In this document: positions 7,892 to 16,272 of the stretch, in pieces
How the letters are laid out: each line of letters starts with the position of its first letter
Numbering within the stretch: the first letter of the stretch is position 1
DNA from: DALYJJ01 sp031969915
GTDB lineage: Bacteria > Acidobacteriota > Terriglobia > Bryobacterales > Bryobacteraceae
DNA: 31,600 nucleotides
Reading direction: 5' to 3'
Assembly: GCA_031969915.1 (NCBI GenBank)
Contig: DALYJJ010000068.1
Span: 1 to 31,600, forward strand
Notes under the pieces: generated by a model
What the model was told of the DNA's origin: nothing
Database searches by the model: none
Seen by the model: only the letters and a program-made list of their open reading frames with translations
Program-made: the position numbers and the translations under genes

Positions 7892-7920
7892 CGGCGGGCA
7901 GGCAGTCCCTGCCCCCGCCG
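7892..7920 (+). terminator. GC-rich hairpin after the RRM gene
   Basis: CGGCGGGCAGG at 7892-7902 pairs with CCTGCCCCCGCCG at 7908-7920 across a 5-base loop, with a two-base bulge. It starts 20 bases after the RRM stop. No T-tract follows, so it would be a weak or Rho-assisted terminator, or simply an RNA 3'-end structure. Confidence 0.35.
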
Positions 7921-8082
7921 GAAGTAGCGCCTCTCTCCATTCGTTTCCCTCCTGCAAGAATCTGTAAGCGCTATCGTTTGCACGCGCCCACCGATTTGTG
8001 GTGTGCCCAGAGGCGAGTCCTATCGGATCAATCTTCCCGCCTGACCCCAGTACCTCCGGCACTTTTTCGTACACTACCCTTG

Positions 8083-8111
8083 TTGACCACCCGGGGGAGA
8101 TGTTTTACACT
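8083..8111 (+). promoter_or_regulatory. Sigma70-type promoter for the PEP-CTERM gene
   Basis: TTGACC at 8083-8088 (-35, five of six consensus bases) is followed by a spacer of exactly 17 bases and TACACT at 8106-8111 (-10, four of six). Transcription would start near 8118, about 20 bases before the ATG at 8138. This is the best-formed vegetative promoter I see in the window. Confidence 0.6.
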
Positions 8112-8137
8112 CAATAACTCGGGGGCGTGCATACCAC

Positions 8138-8698
8138 ATGCGACTACAGATTCTCTTCCTGGCTCTTGTTGTTTTGATCGCCGCACCGCTTGGCGCGGCT
8201 CCACTCTTCTCCGGTCCGTTCGAGGTGACCAACTGGACGTTCTTCACCGAGGGGAACGGCGCCGTGAGCACCATCAACGAGCCGAACTCCATCACGCTCT
8301 TCGGCAGTGACGATTCGTGCGAGGGCGAGGAATGTGACAACGGATCTCGGATAACGCGCTTCCAGATCACCTACAACGAACTCGCGCCGATCCTCTTTAC
8401 CTTTAGCTGGGAATACGTCACGTTCGACGACAATGCGGGTTTCGATCCGTTCGGCTACTTCATCAACGAAACATTCGTAGAATTGACAGATCCCGAGCTG
8501 GGCAATCAGACCGGCACGGCGGAAGTAACCATCAACCCCGGCGACACCTTCGGCTTCTATATCCTCAGCACAGACGACTGCTGCGGCCTGGCCTACGCGA
8601 ACATCCCGCAGGGCATTCCGGAGCCTTCCACCTATCTGATGATGGGTGGCGGACTGGCGCTGGTGGGCTTAGTGAGCCGCCGCTTCCTTTCCCGCTAA
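8138..8698 (+). CDS. PEP-CTERM sorting-domain protein
   Basis: A 186-residue exported protein. Residues 1-22 form a signal peptide (LFLALVVLIAAPLGAA). The last 26 residues carry the complete PEP-CTERM signal: PEPST at 161-165, a hydrophobic helix (MMGGGLALVGLV) and a basic end (SRRFLSR). Exosortase/EpsH systems recognise this tail and process the protein at the membrane; no exosortase gene is in the window. The body (about 23-158) is beta-rich and acidic, with two cysteine pairs (DSCEGEEC and DDCC) that could form disulfides. I do not recognise its fold beyond a likely jelly-roll. It is a single-gene unit with its own promoter at 8083-8111 and terminator at 8728-8764. Confidence 0.92.
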   Translation: MRLQILFLALVVLIAAPLGAAPLFSGPFEVTNWTFFTEGNGAVSTINEPNSITLFGSDDSCEGEECDNGSRITRFQITYNELAPILFTFSWEYVTFDDNAGFDPFGYFINETFVELTDPELGNQTGTAEVTINPGDTFGFYILSTDDCCGLAYANIPQGIPEPSTYLMMGGGLALVGLVSRRFLSR

Positions 8699-8727
8699 GG
8701 TCCAACCGAGTTTCGTTTCCTCCGAAT

Positions 8728-8764
8728 CGGCCGCTCGCGCGAAGGCGCGGCGGCCGTTCGTTTT
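8728..8764 (+). terminator. Intrinsic terminator after the PEP-CTERM gene
   Basis: CGGCCGC-T-CGCGC at 8728-8740 pairs with GCGCG-GCGGCCG ending at 8756 across a GAAG loop, giving a 12-pair GC stem with one unpaired T. TTCGTTTT follows at 8757-8764. It starts 30 bases after the PEP-CTERM stop. Confidence 0.75.
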
Positions 8765-8844
8765 AGCATTCGGTTTTCTCAGGCGGCCCGCCCGCGGCCC
8801 GGTGTAGAATCTTAACAACTGGGCAAGCAATGCCCTCCGGTCAG

Positions 8845-8850
8845 AGGAGG
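8845..8850 (+). promoter_or_regulatory. AGGAGG ribosome binding site deciding the DUF1501 start
   Basis: A perfect AGGAGG lies 6 bases before the ATG at 8857. An in-frame ATG at 8830 lies upstream of it, has no such site, and would add nine residues before the Tat signal. The site favours 8857 as the true start. Confidence 0.8.
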
Positions 8851-8856
8851 CTGTCA

Positions 8857-10233
8857 ATGTTCCGTCTGGATGCGGACCGTAGAGTCGAATTCTGCGATGG
8901 CCTGCGCCGGCGCGACTTCCTGCATGCGGGTGCGCTCCCGGCTCTCGGGCTGAGCCTCTCGCACCTGCTCGGGTGGAAGGCCCAGGGCGCGGTGGATTCG
9001 TCCAAGGACAACAACTGCATCATGCTCATGCTGGTGGGCGGGCCTTCGCAGCTCGACACCTGGGACATGAAGCCCAACGCGCCCGTCGAAATCCGCGGGC
9101 CGTTCAAGCCGATCAAGACGAACGTCCCGGGGATTGAGATCTCTGAGAACTTCCCCCAGATGGCGAAGCACGCCGACAAGTACGCGCTGGTGCGCAGCGT
9201 CTACCACACCGCCGCCGCGGTGCACGACACCGGTCACCAGATGATGCAGACCGGCCGGCTGTTCCAGGGCGGCGTGGAACATCCGCACGTGGGGTGCGTG
9301 CTCGGCAAACTGAAAGGCCCGAAAGGCGACGTGCCGCCGCACGTGCTGCTGCCGCGGCCCATCGGCAATACCGGCGGGAACATGCCGCACGGGCAGAACG
9401 CCGGCTTTCTGGGCAAGACCTTCGACCCGTTTGTGTTGAATGCCGACCCGTCGGACCCCAACTTCCGCGTGCCGGATCTGCTGCCGCCGGACTACCTGAG
9501 CGCGCTGCGCGTCGACCGGCGCCGCAACTGGCGCGAACTGATCGACCGGACAGTGAGCAAGTTCGAGACCAGCCAGGACGCGCGGCTCCTCGATTCGACG
9601 TTCCATTCGGCCTACACGCTGATGTCGTCCGCGAAAGCGCGCGAAGCCTTCGAACTCCATCGCGAGCCGGAGGCCGTGCGCCAGAAGTACGGGATGAACC
9701 GCTTCGGGCAGAGCTGTCTGCTGGCGCGGCGCATGATCGAGGCGGGCGTCCGCTTCGTCACCATCAACATGTTTGAAACGGTCTTCGACGAGATCACCTG
9801 GGATATCCATGGTTCGAAACCGTTCAGCCCGATCTCCTGCTACAGCGACCTGGTTGGCCCGATGTTCGACCACGCCTACAGCTCGCTGCTCGAAGACCTC
9901 CACGAGCGCGGTCTGCTCAAGAACACCATGGTGGTCGGGCTCGGCGAATTCGGCCGCACGCCGAAAGTGAACCCCGCCGGCGGGCGCGATCATTGGCCGC
10001 AGTGCTGGACCATCCTGATGGCAGGCGGCGGCGTCAAGGGCGGGCAGGTGGTGGGTTCGTCCGACGAGATCGGCGGCGCGCCGAAGGACCGGCCGACGAC
10101 GCCCATGGGAGTGGCGGCGACCCTCTACCATTCCCTCGGCATCGACCTCGAAACCGAGCTGCCCGGAGCGCAGGGACGGCCGATCCCAATTGTCGATCGC
10201 GGTACCGAGCCGATCAGGGAGCTGTTCGCGTGA
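8857..10233 (+). CDS. DUF1501 protein, Tat-exported, alkaline phosphatase/sulfatase fold
   Basis: A 458-residue DUF1501 protein; the family belongs to the alkaline phosphatase-like superfamily and its enzymatic role is not established. The N-terminus has a twin-arginine signal (LRRRDFLHAG, then LPALGLSLSHLL), as is usual in DUF1501, so it should be folded in the cytoplasm and exported by Tat. Family landmarks are MLMLVGGPSQLDTWDMKP near residues 48-66, GHQMMQTGR near 128-136 and GEFGRTPKVN followed by GRDHWPQ near residues 365-380. The Asp and His residues there fit the metal-binding pattern of the superfamily. The start at 8857 is set by an AGGAGG. It is the first gene of the four-gene cassette ending at 16272; its TGA overlaps the GTG of the next gene (GTGA at 10230-10233). 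Confidence 0.93.
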   Translation: MFRLDADRRVEFCDGLRRRDFLHAGALPALGLSLSHLLGWKAQGAVDSSKDNNCIMLMLVGGPSQLDTWDMKPNAPVEIRGPFKPIKTNVPGIEISENFPQMAKHADKYALVRSVYHTAAAVHDTGHQMMQTGRLFQGGVEHPHVGCVLGKLKGPKGDVPPHVLLPRPIGNTGGNMPHGQNAGFLGKTFDPFVLNADPSDPNFRVPDLLPPDYLSALRVDRRRNWRELIDRTVSKFETSQDARLLDSTFHSAYTLMSSAKAREAFELHREPEAVRQKYGMNRFGQSCLLARRMIEAGVRFVTINMFETVFDEITWDIHGSKPFSPISCYSDLVGPMFDHAYSSLLEDLHERGLLKNTMVVGLGEFGRTPKVNPAGGRDHWPQCWTILMAGGGVKGGQVVGSSDEIGGAPKDRPTTPMGVAATLYHSLGIDLETELPGAQGRPIPIVDRGTEPIRELFA

Positions 10234-12668
10234 GGGGCCTGCTCCTGCTTATGGCCGCCGCGTCCGCCGGCTTCGCGCAGGTCAAGCTCGAGATCCTGCC
10301 CCCGAGTGTCGAACTGAACGGGCCCGAGGCGCGCCAGCAGTTGCTGGCCGAAGCGACGGTTGACGGCTTCCACGAAGACTGGACCAGGCGCGCACAGTGG
10401 TCGTCGTCGAACCCCGCGGTGGCCGCCGTGGACGAACGCGGGCGGCTGACGCCGAAGAGCGACGGCGAGGCCGTGGTGACCGCGAAAGCGGGCGTCCAGA
10501 CGGCAAGTGTGACGGTTCGGGTGGCGAACGCGAAGGCGCCGGTTGCCTGGTCGTTCCGCAACCATGTGATCCCCGTGTTGACCAAGGCGGGCTGCAACCA
10601 GGGCGCCTGCCATGGTGCGCTGGCCGGCAAGAACGGCTTCAAGCTGACGTTGCGCGGCTACGATCCCGAGGTCGACTACGGCGTGCTGACGCGGCAGGCC
10701 GCGGGCCGGCGGGTCAACCTGGCCGAGCCCTCGCAGAGCCTCCTGCTCCGGAAGCCCGTGTTCTCCCTCCCGCATGGCGGCGGCAAGCGTTTCGCCGCCG
10801 ATTCCCTGGAGTACCGCGTGATCGCCGAGTGGATTGCCTCGGGCGCGCCCCCGCCGTCGGCCGAAGACGCCGAGGTCGCCGGTCTCGACGTGTATCCCAA
10901 GCAGGCCCGCCTCAAGGCAGGCGCGGAGCAGCAACTGGTGGTGCGCGCCCGCTTCTCCGATGGCCGCGTCGAGGATGTCACGCGCTGGGTGAAGTACAGC
11001 TCGAACAACGAAGGCACGGCCACCGTCGACGACCACGGCCTAGTGAAGATGAACGGGAGCGGCGAGGCGGCGGTGACCATCTGGTATGCAAGCCGCGTCC
11101 TCTATTCGCGGCTGTCCGTCCCCTATCCGCACCAGGTTCCCGCCGAAGCTTACGCGCAGTTCCCCAAGCGGAACTACATCGATGAACTGGTTGCGAAGAA
11201 GTGGCGGCAGTTGAACCTGAAGCCCTCGCGGCCCGCCTCCGACAGCGAGTTCATCCGGCGCGCGTTCCTCGACGCTTCGGGTTCGCTGCCCAACGCCGAG
11301 GACGTCGAACAGTTCCTGGCCGGCAACTCCCCGAACAAGCGCACGGAGCTGATCGACCGTCTCCTGGAGCGTGATGAATTCGTCGATTACTGGGCCTACA
11401 AGTGGAGCGAACTGCTGCTCATCTCCAGCCGCAAACTGCGGCCCAACGGGATGTGGGCCTTCTACAACTGGGTCCGCGACAGCGTCAAGGAAAACAAGCC
11501 CTGGGACAAGTTCGCGCGCGAGATCTTCACCGGCTCCGGCTCCACGCTCGAGAATGGGGCGCTCAACTACTTCGTTCTGCACAAGGACCCCATTGAACTC
11601 ACCGAGAATGTGACCCAGGCGTTTCTGGGCGAGCGCCTGACCTGCGCGCGCTGCCATAATCATCCGCTCGAGAAGTGGACGCAGAAGCAGTACTACCAGA
11701 TGGCGAACCTGTTCACCCGGGTGGGCCTGAAGAACGGGAACGAGCCGGGCGACGTGGTGGTGTACGCAAAGCCGCAGGGCGATATCAATCATCCGCGGCT
11801 GCTGCGGCCGCTCGATCCGGCGCCGCTCGACGGCAAGCCCATGCCCGTCGATTCGTCCGGCGACCGGCGAGCCCACTTCGCCGAGTGGCTCACCAGCCCG
11901 GACAACCGCGGTTTCGCGCGTAACGTGGTGAACCGTGTGTGGGGCAATTTCTTCGGGCGCGGCCTCGCGCACCCCATCGACGATGTGCGCGAATCGAACG
12001 CGGCGTCCAACGAGGAGTTGTTCGACACCCTGGTGAAGGACTTCACGGGCAGCGGCTTCGACGTCAAGCGGTTGATCCGGCTGATCATGAACTCGTCCGC
12101 CTACCAGCTTTCCTCCGAAGCCAACGAAACCAACCAGAAGGACGAAGTCTTCTACTCGAAATACAACGTGAAGCGGCTACCGGCCGAGGTGCTGCTTGAC
12201 GCCATGTCGCAGGTGACCGGCGCTCCCACGGCATTCCCCAACTACCCAGCGGGGACGCGCGCGCTCCAGTTGCCGGACAGCCAGGTGGCGTCGCAATTCC
12301 TTTCGATCTTCGGGCGGCCGCAGCGGATCATCTGCGACCTGAGCGAGCGATCGAGCGACCCCGGCATTGCCCAGGCATTGCACGTGATCAACGGCGACAC
12401 GTTGAACCGGAAGCTGAGCGCGAGCGATGGATCGATTGCCCTCTTCCTGAAGCTCGGTTTTTCGGACGCGCGCATCATCGAACATTTCTACGTAACCGCG
12501 TTCAGCCGCTATCCCACGGACGCCGAGAAGCAAGCGGCGCTCGGGTTGCTCGCGAAGTCGAGGCTTTCCACCGGCACTCCGGAGGCGAAGCTGGAATCCC
12601 GGCGCCAGGCGCTTGAAGACACGGTGTGGGCGCTGCTCACGAGCAAAGAATTTCTCTTCAACCACTGA
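10230..12668 (+). CDS. Exported Big2/cytochrome-like/DUF1549/DUF1553 protein
   Basis: An 812-residue protein. The GTG at 10230 was chosen because AGGGAG lies 8 bases upstream and it gives a signal peptide (RGLLLLMAAASAGFAQ). Domains in order: Big2-like Ig domain (about 20-100, SSSNPAVAAVDERGRL); cytochrome-like block with CNQGACHG (C122, C127, H128, a CX4CH rather than CXXCH motif) and PHGGGKRF; a second Big2-like domain (about 215-305, YSSNNEGTATVDDHG); DUF1549 (about 310-490), which includes CARCHNHP (C472, C475, H476, a standard CXXCH); and DUF1553 (about 545-812, HFAEWLTSPDNRGFARNVVN ... LTSKEFLFNH). This architecture is well known next to DUF1501 in Planctomycetes and Solibacter-like acidobacteria, without an assigned reaction. 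Heme binding at either motif is inferred. The next gene starts within its stop codon (TGATG). Confidence 0.93.
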   Translation: MRGLLLLMAAASAGFAQVKLEILPPSVELNGPEARQQLLAEATVDGFHEDWTRRAQWSSSNPAVAAVDERGRLTPKSDGEAVVTAKAGVQTASVTVRVANAKAPVAWSFRNHVIPVLTKAGCNQGACHGALAGKNGFKLTLRGYDPEVDYGVLTRQAAGRRVNLAEPSQSLLLRKPVFSLPHGGGKRFAADSLEYRVIAEWIASGAPPPSAEDAEVAGLDVYPKQARLKAGAEQQLVVRARFSDGRVEDVTRWVKYSSNNEGTATVDDHGLVKMNGSGEAAVTIWYASRVLYSRLSVPYPHQVPAEAYAQFPKRNYIDELVAKKWRQLNLKPSRPASDSEFIRRAFLDASGSLPNAEDVEQFLAGNSPNKRTELIDRLLERDEFVDYWAYKWSELLLISSRKLRPNGMWAFYNWVRDSVKENKPWDKFAREIFTGSGSTLENGALNYFVLHKDPIELTENVTQAFLGERLTCARCHNHPLEKWTQKQYYQMANLFTRVGLKNGNEPGDVVVYAKPQGDINHPRLLRPLDPAPLDGKPMPVDSSGDRRAHFAEWLTSPDNRGFARNVVNRVWGNFFGRGLAHPIDDVRESNAASNEELFDTLVKDFTGSGFDVKRLIRLIMNSSAYQLSSEANETNQKDEVFYSKYNVKRLPAEVLLDAMSQVTGAPTAFPNYPAGTRALQLPDSQVASQFLSIFGRPQRIICDLSERSSDPGIAQALHVINGDTLNRKLSASDGSIALFLKLGFSDARIIEHFYVTAFSRYPTDAEKQAALGLLAKSRLSTGTPEAKLESRRQALEDTVWALLTSKEFLFNH

Positions 12669-13903
12669 TGCGAACCGCAATCGTCCTGATCGCCGCGCTG
12701 CCGCTGGCCGCCGCCGACTATGGCCCGGTGGCGGAGATCTTCGCGCGGAAGTGCGCGGGCTGCCATTCGCCGGCTTCACAGATGGGCGGCTTCGAACTCC
12801 ACACCCATGCCGCCCTCATGAAGGGCGGTGCGAAGGGCGAAGCGGTGAAACCGGGCCGCGCGGCGGAGAGCCGCCTCTACCAGATGCTGGTGGGCAAGGC
12901 GCAGCCCGCGATGCCGTTCGGGCAGAAGCCGCTGGCGGCCGAAGAGATCGAACTGATCCGCGCCTGGATCGACGCCGGCGCTCCGGCGGGAGCCACGGCC
13001 GTTACCGCGCCGGCGCCAGAGTTCAAGCCGAAACGTCCCGTCAAGCCGCAGATCTTCGGCGTGGCTTGGCGGCCGGATGGCAGCCTGCTCGCGCTCGCCG
13101 GCTACCGCTGCGTGCGCCTCCTCGACGCACAAGGGCGGCCGGCCGGACAGTTGGACGGCCACCTGGACACCGTTCGCGCGGTGGCGTTTTCCGCCGATGG
13201 GACGCGGCTGGCCGCCGCCGGCGGCGTGCCCGGCGTGAAAGGCGAAGTGAAGATCTGGGACCTGGAGGCGCGGCGCGTGGCGGCTTCGATCGAGGGCCAT
13301 GCGGATGCGATCTTCGCGGCCGCGTTTTCTCCCGATGGAAGAATGCTTGCCACGTCGTCCTACGACAAGTTGATCAAGCTCTGGGACGCGTCCACCGGTG
13401 CTGAAATCCGGACCTTGAAAGATCACATCGACGCCGTCTACGCGCTGGCGTTCACGCCCGATGGCAGGCACCTGATCTCCGGCGCGGCCGACCGCACCGT
13501 GAAGATCTGGAACCCAAGCACCGGCGAGCGCCTGTACACGCTGGGCGATCCGCTGGACGGCATCAACGCCATCGCGGAGCATCCGGGCGGCCGCATGGTG
13601 GCGGCCGGAGGGCAGGACAAGAGCATCCGCATCTGGTCGCTCGAAGAAAAAGGCGGCACCCTGCGCCAGAGCCTGATGGCGCATGAAGACGCGATCCTGC
13701 GGCTGGCTTGGTCTCCCGACGGCGAGTGGCTCTACTCCTCCTCCGCGGACCTGACGGTGAAAGTGTTTCGCGCGCGCGACCTGAGCGAGGTGCGGCTGAT
13801 CCGCCAGCCCGATTGGGCCTACGGTCTTGCGTTCTCGCCCGACGGCGCGCGCGTCGCCGCCGGGCGCTACGACGGTTCCTTTGAGTTCTACACGGCGAGG
13901 TAA
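12668..13903 (+). CDS. Exported CXXCH domain plus seven-blade WD40 protein
   Basis: A 411-residue protein starting at the ATG that shares a base with the preceding TGA. A signal peptide (MRTAIVLIAALPLAAA) is followed by a planctomycete-type cytochrome domain: CAGCH (C29, C32, H33), GGFELHTHAALMKGG and PFGQKPLAAEEIELIRAWID (about 16-110). From about residue 130 to the end I count seven WD40-like repeats, each with an AFSPDG-type turn and a KIWD/KLWD/RIWS-type strand; repeats 5 and 7 are weaker. Seven units would close one beta-propeller. A heme or metal site joined to a propeller suggests a periplasmic electron-transfer or binding partner for the neighbouring DUF1549/DUF1553 protein; that is inference from context. 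Confidence 0.92.
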   Translation: MRTAIVLIAALPLAAADYGPVAEIFARKCAGCHSPASQMGGFELHTHAALMKGGAKGEAVKPGRAAESRLYQMLVGKAQPAMPFGQKPLAAEEIELIRAWIDAGAPAGATAVTAPAPEFKPKRPVKPQIFGVAWRPDGSLLALAGYRCVRLLDAQGRPAGQLDGHLDTVRAVAFSADGTRLAAAGGVPGVKGEVKIWDLEARRVAASIEGHADAIFAAAFSPDGRMLATSSYDKLIKLWDASTGAEIRTLKDHIDAVYALAFTPDGRHLISGAADRTVKIWNPSTGERLYTLGDPLDGINAIAEHPGGRMVAAGGQDKSIRIWSLEEKGGTLRQSLMAHEDAILRLAWSPDGEWLYSSSADLTVKVFRARDLSEVRLIRQPDWAYGLAFSPDGARVAAGRYDGSFEFYTAR

Positions 13904-13911
13904 CACCTACC

Positions 13912-16272
13912 ATGAAGCGGCTTGCGCTGTTGCTCTGCATCCCGGCCCTGTTTGGCGCTGACGATCATCCCACGGGCCCCCGCATCACGCCGCCCACCGT
14001 GGCCAGCGTGCAACCCGCCGGCGTCTCCCGGGGAACCACCGTCGAACTCACCGTCGAAGGCTTCAACCTCGCCAAGGCCAGCGCCGTCTACTTCAGTGAG
14101 CCGGGCTTGACCGGCCGCATCGTGCGAGTGAAAGAGTTGCCGGACCTGCCGGACATCCGGCTGGGCGCGGCGGGCACGCCTTCCACCGTGGACGTCGGCC
14201 CGCTGCCGCCTCGCAACCAGGTGACGATTGAAGTGGACGTCGCCGCCGGCGCCAACATCGGTGCCGTGGGCCTGCGCCTGCTGACTCCGCTCGGCACGAC
14301 CCCCGAGGGACGGTTTCTCGTGGAGCCCTACTACGGCGAGAGTGTGGACCGCGAGCCGAACGATACCACCGAGGGCGCCGTCGAGTGCTACTTGCCCACC
14401 ATTCTGGCCGGAACCATTCAGCGGCCCGGCGATCTGGATCACTTCAAGATCGAGGTCAAGGCCGGCGATGAACTTGTGTTCGAAAACGGAGCTTCGCTCA
14501 TCGGTTCGCAGTTGACCCCGTTGATCAGCATCGTCGCCGCGGATCAGAGCGTGATCCGGGAGTGGGGCCGGCAACCGGGCCAGGGGCCAAACTGGTTCGT
14601 TCACAAGTTCGCCCAGGGTGGAACCTATTTCGTCCGCGTCGCCGATTACCAGCGCACGGGACGCAGCGGCAACTTCTACCGCGTCAAGGTGGGCCGCTTC
14701 CCGGTAGTGGAAGCGTCCTACCCGCTCGGGTTGCGCGAGGGGCAGAGCCGCGAGGTCGAGCTACGGGGCCGCAACCTGGGAGAAGCCCGGCTCGCGGTGA
14801 AGGGAGTGGCGTCGGAGCGCGATCCGGCGGCCGTCTTTCTGCGCCCCGCGCGGTCGTTCAATGAACTGAAGCTGGCGCTCGGGAGCGAACCCGAGATCGA
14901 CGCGGCCGGCGGCAACGTGACCGCGGCGGGGGCGCAGCCGATCCCCGTGCCGGTTACCGTGAACGGCCGCGCGCATGCCCAAGGTCAGTACTTCCGGTTC
15001 GCGGCGAAAAAGGGACAACGCGTGATGATCGAGGTGAACGCCAGGCGCCTCGGCTCGGAACTCGATTCCGTGGTGGAAGTGCTGGATGCCGCGGGCAAAC
15101 CCGTGGAGCGCGCCGTGGCCCGCGCGGTGTGGGATACCTTCACCGTGCTGAACGAACGCGATTCAACGAATCGCGGGATCCGCATTCAAGCGTGGAACGG
15201 CTTGGCGGTGGGAGATTACGTGATGGCCGGCGGCGAGATCCTTCGCCTCCAGGAGATTCCCAAGACGCCGGACGACGACGCCATCTTCGAGTCCTTCGCC
15301 GGCCAGCGCCTGGCGTTCTTCGATACCACCAGCGAACACCACGCCGTGGACAAGCCGGTGTACAAAGTGCAGATCCATCCGGCGGGAGCGAGCTTCGCAC
15401 CCAACGGACTTCCCCAGGTGCGCCTCTACTATCGCAACGACGACGGCGGGCCGGGGTACGGCAAGGACTCGCTGCTCCGCTTCACCGCGCCCGCCGCCGG
15501 CGAGTATGTTCTACGGCTGCGCGACGTGCGCGGGCTGGGCGGCGATCAGTATCCCTATCGCCTGACTCTGCGCGAACCCTCGCCGGATTTCCGGCTGGCC
15601 GTCAATCCGCGCAATCCGAATGTGCCCCTGGGCGGAACGGTTCCCGTGACCGTCACCGCGTTTCGCATGGACGATTTCGATGGCCCCATCCACGCGAAAC
15701 TCGCCGGGCTGCCCGCGGGCCTCGCCGCTACCACCGGCGTGATTCCGTCCGGGCAGGTCTCGGCCACGCTGCTCCTGACCGCCGCGCCGGATGCGAACCT
15801 GGCCGCCGCCGTCCCCTTGCAGGTGGAAGGGCGCGCGGAGATTGCGGGCAGGGCAGTGGCGCGCTGGGCGAATCCGGAGGACCGGCTGAAACTGATCGCG
15901 CTGATGCCCAGGGCCGACGTGCGGATGACGGCCGAGACCAGGGAAGTCACCGTCGAGCCCGGCGGCACCGCGGAGATCGCCGTGCGCATCGAACGTCAGA
16001 ACGGGTTCGGCGGCCGTGTGCCGGTGGAGGTGCGTAACCTGCCGCCCACGGTGCGCGTGTTGGATGTGGGATTGAACGGCGTCCTGCTCAACGAGGATGA
16101 AACCCGCCGCACCTTCACGCTCGCCGCGCTCGAAACCGCGGAGCCCATCGAACAGACCATTTACGTGAGCGGGCAGATCGAAACCCGCAGCCCGCAGCAG
16201 AGCTCCTATGCCGCCGCCGAAGGCATCCGCGTGGTGGTGAAACCGAAGCGGCCGCTTTCAAAGACGGAATAG
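13912..16272 (+). CDS. Exported IPT/TIG and PPC-domain protein
   Basis: A 786-residue exported protein with signal peptide (MKRLALLLCIPALFGA). Residues about 22-115 look like an IPT/TIG Ig-like domain (ITPPTVASVQPAGVSRGTTV). A bacterial pre-peptidase C-terminal (PPC) domain follows at about 145-262, opening with REPNDTTEGA and closing with GTYFVRVADYQRTGRSGNFY. A second, longer PPC-like region spans about 340-560 (QYFRFAAKKGQRVMIEVNA ... GEYVLRLRDVRGLGG). The rest is Ig-like beta structure. No catalytic domain is visible, so it is probably a binding or scaffold component. It lies 8 bases after the WD40 gene as the last member of the cassette, and its end overlaps the convergent egtD by 15 bases. 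Confidence 0.88.
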   Translation: MKRLALLLCIPALFGADDHPTGPRITPPTVASVQPAGVSRGTTVELTVEGFNLAKASAVYFSEPGLTGRIVRVKELPDLPDIRLGAAGTPSTVDVGPLPPRNQVTIEVDVAAGANIGAVGLRLLTPLGTTPEGRFLVEPYYGESVDREPNDTTEGAVECYLPTILAGTIQRPGDLDHFKIEVKAGDELVFENGASLIGSQLTPLISIVAADQSVIREWGRQPGQGPNWFVHKFAQGGTYFVRVADYQRTGRSGNFYRVKVGRFPVVEASYPLGLREGQSREVELRGRNLGEARLAVKGVASERDPAAVFLRPARSFNELKLALGSEPEIDAAGGNVTAAGAQPIPVPVTVNGRAHAQGQYFRFAAKKGQRVMIEVNARRLGSELDSVVEVLDAAGKPVERAVARAVWDTFTVLNERDSTNRGIRIQAWNGLAVGDYVMAGGEILRLQEIPKTPDDDAIFESFAGQRLAFFDTTSEHHAVDKPVYKVQIHPAGASFAPNGLPQVRLYYRNDDGGPGYGKDSLLRFTAPAAGEYVLRLRDVRGLGGDQYPYRLTLREPSPDFRLAVNPRNPNVPLGGTVPVTVTAFRMDDFDGPIHAKLAGLPAGLAATTGVIPSGQVSATLLLTAAPDANLAAAVPLQVEGRAEIAGRAVARWANPEDRLKLIALMPRADVRMTAETREVTVEPGGTAEIAVRIERQNGFGGRVPVEVRNLPPTVRVLDVGLNGVLLNEDETRRTFTLAALETAEPIEQTIYVSGQIETRSPQQSSYAAAEGIRVVVKPKRPLSKTE

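Noticed and set aside
8805..8810. TAGAAT as -10 of the DUF1501 cassette
   Set aside because: A fair -10 match, but no -35-like sequence lies 15-19 bases upstream, so I could not support a promoter call.
8854..10131. 425-codon minus-strand frame opposite DUF1501
   Set aside because: Shadow frame rich in His/Arg/Val; the plus strand has the Tat signal, ribosome binding site and DUF1501 motifs.
9993..10229. N-terminal extension of the DUF1549/DUF1553 protein
   Set aside because: The extra 79 codons overlap the DUF1501 gene out of frame; the GTG at 10230 has an AGGGAG and gives a signal peptide.
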